Source of the DNA: CAWCDJ01 sp963794265
GTDB taxonomy: Bacteria; Acidobacteriota; Terriglobia; Bryobacterales; Bryobacteraceae
Reading direction: 5' to 3'
Length of the DNA: 64,000 nucleotides
NCBI GenBank assembly: GCA_963794265.1
Contig: CAWCDJ010000001.1
Span: 682,001 to 746,000, forward strand
This document shows positions 61,720-64,000 of the stretch, in pieces. How positions within the stretch are numbered: the stretch's first letter is position 1; each line of letters begins with the position of its first letter. The notes beneath the pieces were generated by a model that saw nothing but the letters and a program-made list of their open reading frames with translations, ran no database searches and was not told where the DNA came from. The position numbers were made by a program, and so were the translations under genes.

Positions 61720-63027
61720 CTACACCAGGTTCAGGATCGCTCTGGCCTTGCCAGCGATCCACGGCCGGTCGAGTTCGTCGCCGCTCTCGGCCGACGCGGC
61801 AATCCTGGCGACCAGGTCGCGCAATACGCGGACCCGGTCGTCCCCTTCCACCTGTTCGAAAATCTGCTCGATCGCATTCAGCGCGGAGGCGAGCACCTCC
61901 GGATTTCCGGCGGCATTTCGGATGATCGGATAGAATCCCTGTTTGAGCACCGCCGAAAAGCGGGTCTCCCTGGTGATGAGGCGCAACCGGCCGCCTTCGT
62001 ACAGCAGGTTGCCGGGATCCGGAGTTCCGGCGAACTGGCGGAGAACGGCTCCCAGATAATCCAGGCAAGTCAGGGCGGTCGTGGTGTCGTTGATGCTCGG
62101 CGATAGCGCCTTCAGCGCGATGTCCACGATCTGCCGAACGCCGAACCCCGGGTCCTGCCTGGTCGTGCGATAGTTTTTGATCACCACCATGCCGTTCAGT
62201 TCACGGATCCGGCGGTCGTCGATGGGGTCCGTCCCGGAGAGGCGCAGCAAGGGAGCGGACCTCGTGACGAAAGTTCCCACCGCGTGCACCGAGGCGACAA
62301 CCCGGCCGCAACGCGCCGCGAAACGCGCCAGTTCCCGCAGGTCGATCTCCTGCAGGTATCCATTCGTTAACGCCGGAACATCGCGCCAGTGCTCCGGCAA
62401 TCCATCGCCGTCGGGTTCCAGCAGCCGCTCCAGCGGTTGGTCATCCTCACCCCGGAAGAGCTTCTCGAACGAACCGGCAGTGTCGTTGGCAACCGTCTCC
62501 ACGATGTGCGACGCGATCAGCGAAACCGCCGCGTGGTGAATGAAATAGATGAACACGCCCACGCTGAAGATGGCGAGCAGGATTCCCACGATCACCGCGA
62601 TCGAAGGAACGAAGGCGGTGTGCCCTCCGTGTATGACTCTCAGCATGATCACGGAGTACGCGAACGAACCCAGGAACACACCCAATACGAACTGGTTCCC
62701 CCTGTCGCGCATATAGTTTCGAAGCGTACGCGGGCTGTACTGGTTGGCAGCCAGGGAGAGGGCAACTACCGTGATTGAGAACGTGACCCCGGCCACAGTC
62801 ATCATCGACTCGGCGGTCACCGAGAAGATGCTGTACGCGCCGCTCGCGCTGACGCCGAATACGGACGGGTAATCTCGCCCCAGCACAGCGTCAAACCGGA
62901 GATCCAATCTCAGAACACCGTAGGCGAGCGCCACGCTCGCCAGCAGAATGAGCGCGGGCAGGAACCACAGGCCGTCCCGCATCGTATAAGCCAGCCGTTT
63001 CAATCCCCGCCACGACTTACGAAACAC
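61720..63027 (-). CDS. DUF2254 membrane protein
   Basis: About 435-aa protein of the DUF2254 family. N-terminal half: four membrane helices (GLWFLPALILLASVALAYGV; SMMTVAGVTFSITVVALSLA; FVLGVFLGSFAYSVIMLRVI; VIVGILLAIFSVGVFIYFIH). The motif SLAANQYSPRTLRNYMRD between helices 2 and 3 is a family mark. The cytosolic C-terminal half contains FGVRQIVDIALKALSPSIND with TTTALTCLDYLG. Function unknown. GTG 63027 follows a TTG at 63030; either could be the start, neither with a clear Shine-Dalgarno. Confidence 0.88.
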   Translation of the reverse strand: MFRKSWRGLKRLAYTMRDGLWFLPALILLASVALAYGVLRLDLRFDAVLGRDYPSVFGVSASGAYSIFSVTAESMMTVAGVTFSITVVALSLAANQYSPRTLRNYMRDRGNQFVLGVFLGSFAYSVIMLRVIHGGHTAFVPSIAVIVGILLAIFSVGVFIYFIHHAAVSLIASHIVETVANDTAGSFEKLFRGEDDQPLERLLEPDGDGLPEHWRDVPALTNGYLQEIDLRELARFAARCGRVVASVHAVGTFVTRSAPLLRLSGTDPIDDRRIRELNGMVVIKNYRTTRQDPGFGVRQIVDIALKALSPSINDTTTALTCLDYLGAVLRQFAGTPDPGNLLYEGGRLRLITRETRFSAVLKQGFYPIIRNAAGNPEVLASALNAIEQIFEQVEGDDRVRVLRDLVARIAASAESGDELDRPWIAGKARAILNLV

Positions 63028-63135
63028 CAAAACTGTGCCTGCACGGGAATTGCCGACTTCACAACCGCCTCAGCGGCGCAAATGGATCGATCGTTACCTA
63101 ACCCGGCGGGCTACTCCGATCGCCGCACCGCGACG

Positions 63136-64000
63136 TCAGTGAAACAGATCGGCGGCATCGAGTTGGAGAAACATCGCGCCATTCGCCTGGCCGGTGCCGG
63201 GCCGCGGGTTGAGGGCGTAGCCCAGCGTGAAGTTCACGTTGACCAGGCTGAGCCGGACCCCTGCGCCGGCTGCGTATTGCACGCCGGTGCCGGCCGGCCA
63301 GACGCGCGCCGCGTCGAAGATCGCCACCGGCGCGATCGAATAGATATTCAGCTCGTAGAGAACCGTGCGGAGCACTTGATCGACCGTCAGAAAATCATGT
63401 GCGGCGCGCCGGTCGGCGCGTTTCCTGGCGGCATCGAGCGCCGGGCCCTTCAGGCTCCGCGACAACGAGTCCCGGCCGGTTTCCAGGCGGCCCCGCAACT
63501 CCCCGATCCTCGCCGCCGCCGGCGCGCGGCCCGCGGCGCGGAGGGCCGCTTCCAGTTGGACCAGGTCCTCTTCCAGCTTGGGAAGAAGCCTTCCGGCCAG
63601 CACCCCCAGGAGGGCGCGGCCGCTGCGGATGGAAGCGGCGGTGCGTGCGGCGCGTCCCAGGTCCGATGCGACACCCGCCGGCGCCAGGCCCGCGGGCAGC
63701 AATTCCAACTCCCCCTTGAGGTCCCGCAGCACATCTTGAATTGCCGGAATTGCCGCGGCGGCCGCCTGCCATTGCGGATCTTTGGCCAGGTAGCTGTCAC
63801 CAAGTTCGCCCCTGGCGGTCTTGACGGCGGAATCGAGACTATCCGTAAACTCGCGAGTGGCGAGTTCCCTCGGCAGCAGCGGCTGGGCATAGACCGGCCT
63901 GGCCAGCGTGAGGTTGACGGCGTAGAAACGCGTCCCGCCGGAACCGCCCAGACGGTTCTCCGGGACGCTCCGAATGTAAGGCTGACCGCGAACGTCCCAG
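63136..64000 (-). CDS. outer-membrane beta-barrel protein, 5' end cut by window edge
   Basis: The frame stays open to the window edge; 288 residues are visible. It begins WDVRGQPYIRSVPENRLGGS with GGTRFYAVNLTLARPVYA, a strand-turn-strand pattern typical of Omp85-like (BamA/TamA) barrels. A helical insertion of about 130 residues rich in Ala/Leu/Arg (DSAVKTARGELGDSYLAKDP, LEAALRAAGRAPAAARIGEL) interrupts it, then strands resume: LYELNIYSIAPVAIFDAARV, VQYAAGAGVRLSLVNVNFTL, and the end MFLQLDAADLFH. A long helical insert inside a barrel is unusual. Exact family uncertain. Confidence 0.65.
   Translation of the reverse strand, partial: WDVRGQPYIRSVPENRLGGSGGTRFYAVNLTLARPVYAQPLLPRELATREFTDSLDSAVKTARGELGDSYLAKDPQWQAAAAAIPAIQDVLRDLKGELELLPAGLAPAGVASDLGRAARTAASIRSGRALLGVLAGRLLPKLEEDLVQLEAALRAAGRAPAAARIGELRGRLETGRDSLSRSLKGPALDAARKRADRRAAHDFLTVDQVLRTVLYELNIYSIAPVAIFDAARVWPAGTGVQYAAGAGVRLSLVNVNFTLGYALNPRPGTGQANGAMFLQLDAADLFH

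Overview
The window is GC-rich, densely packed bacterial chromosome and most resembles Acidobacteriota, probably the Solibacter/Bryobacter side of the phylum. The evidence is family content. There is an Oar-like TonB-dependent receptor with an N-terminal carboxypeptidase-regulatory domain, a Tat-exported VWFA-related protein, a BlaI/BlaR1 pair whose BlaR1 carries a GWxTD domain, a DUF6807 (PmoA-like) protein, a two-component propeller sensor kinase, and an ECF sigma/anti-sigma/DUF4097 unit. No rRNA, tRNA, CRISPR array, prophage or transposase gene was seen. Both ends cut through genes: an M16 peptidase on the left and an outer-membrane barrel protein on the right.

Layout. 1-9.8 kb: an M16 peptidase pair (the second member has lost all metal ligands), a DUF6807 protein, blaI-blaR1 with a readable operator, an ACT protein, a glycine-zipper protein, an unusual sigma-like/zinc-finger protein and small envelope proteins. 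10-14.4 kb: a 1133-aa secreted acidobacterial protein followed by a VWFA protein. 14.4-20.2 kb: lepB, a MoxR-like ATPase with a VWA partner, and fabD. 20.7-27 kb: dCMP deaminase, S9 peptidase, Spy-like protein, RraA-like and homogentisate-dioxygenase-like genes, hpnB. 27.2-34.5 kb: gltX-glnS-carbamoyltransferase, then ECF sigma/anti-sigma/DUF4097, bounded by copies of a REP-like palindrome. 34.5-40.1 kb: CHAD protein, cysS with a cystathionine gamma-synthase-type gene, OPT transporter. 40.1-48 kb: a LuxR-type response regulator with a 14-blade propeller histidine kinase, a Mut7-C RNase-like protein, a secreted hydrolase, a frameshifted lipoprotein and a cytochrome c. 48.2-53.6 kb: a stress block (hsp20, clpB, htpX, rRNA methyltransferase). 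53.6-64 kb: TonB receptor, rhomboid protease, Gfo/Idh/MocA oxidoreductase, PAP2 phosphatase, small and polytopic membrane proteins, DUF2254 and the partial barrel protein.

Two genome-scale signals stand out. First, about a dozen genes have a -10-like hexamer (TATAAT, TACAAT, TATACT and similar) only 5-10 nt before the start codon and no Shine-Dalgarno sequence, the architecture of leaderless mRNAs. blaI is the clearest: -35, operator, -10 and ATG are all legible. Second, a 23-nt GC-rich imperfect palindrome recurs in three intergenic regions, once as an inverted pair.

All functions come from reading motifs by eye. No database search was run, so family names are recognition calls and functions of the unnamed genes are unknown.
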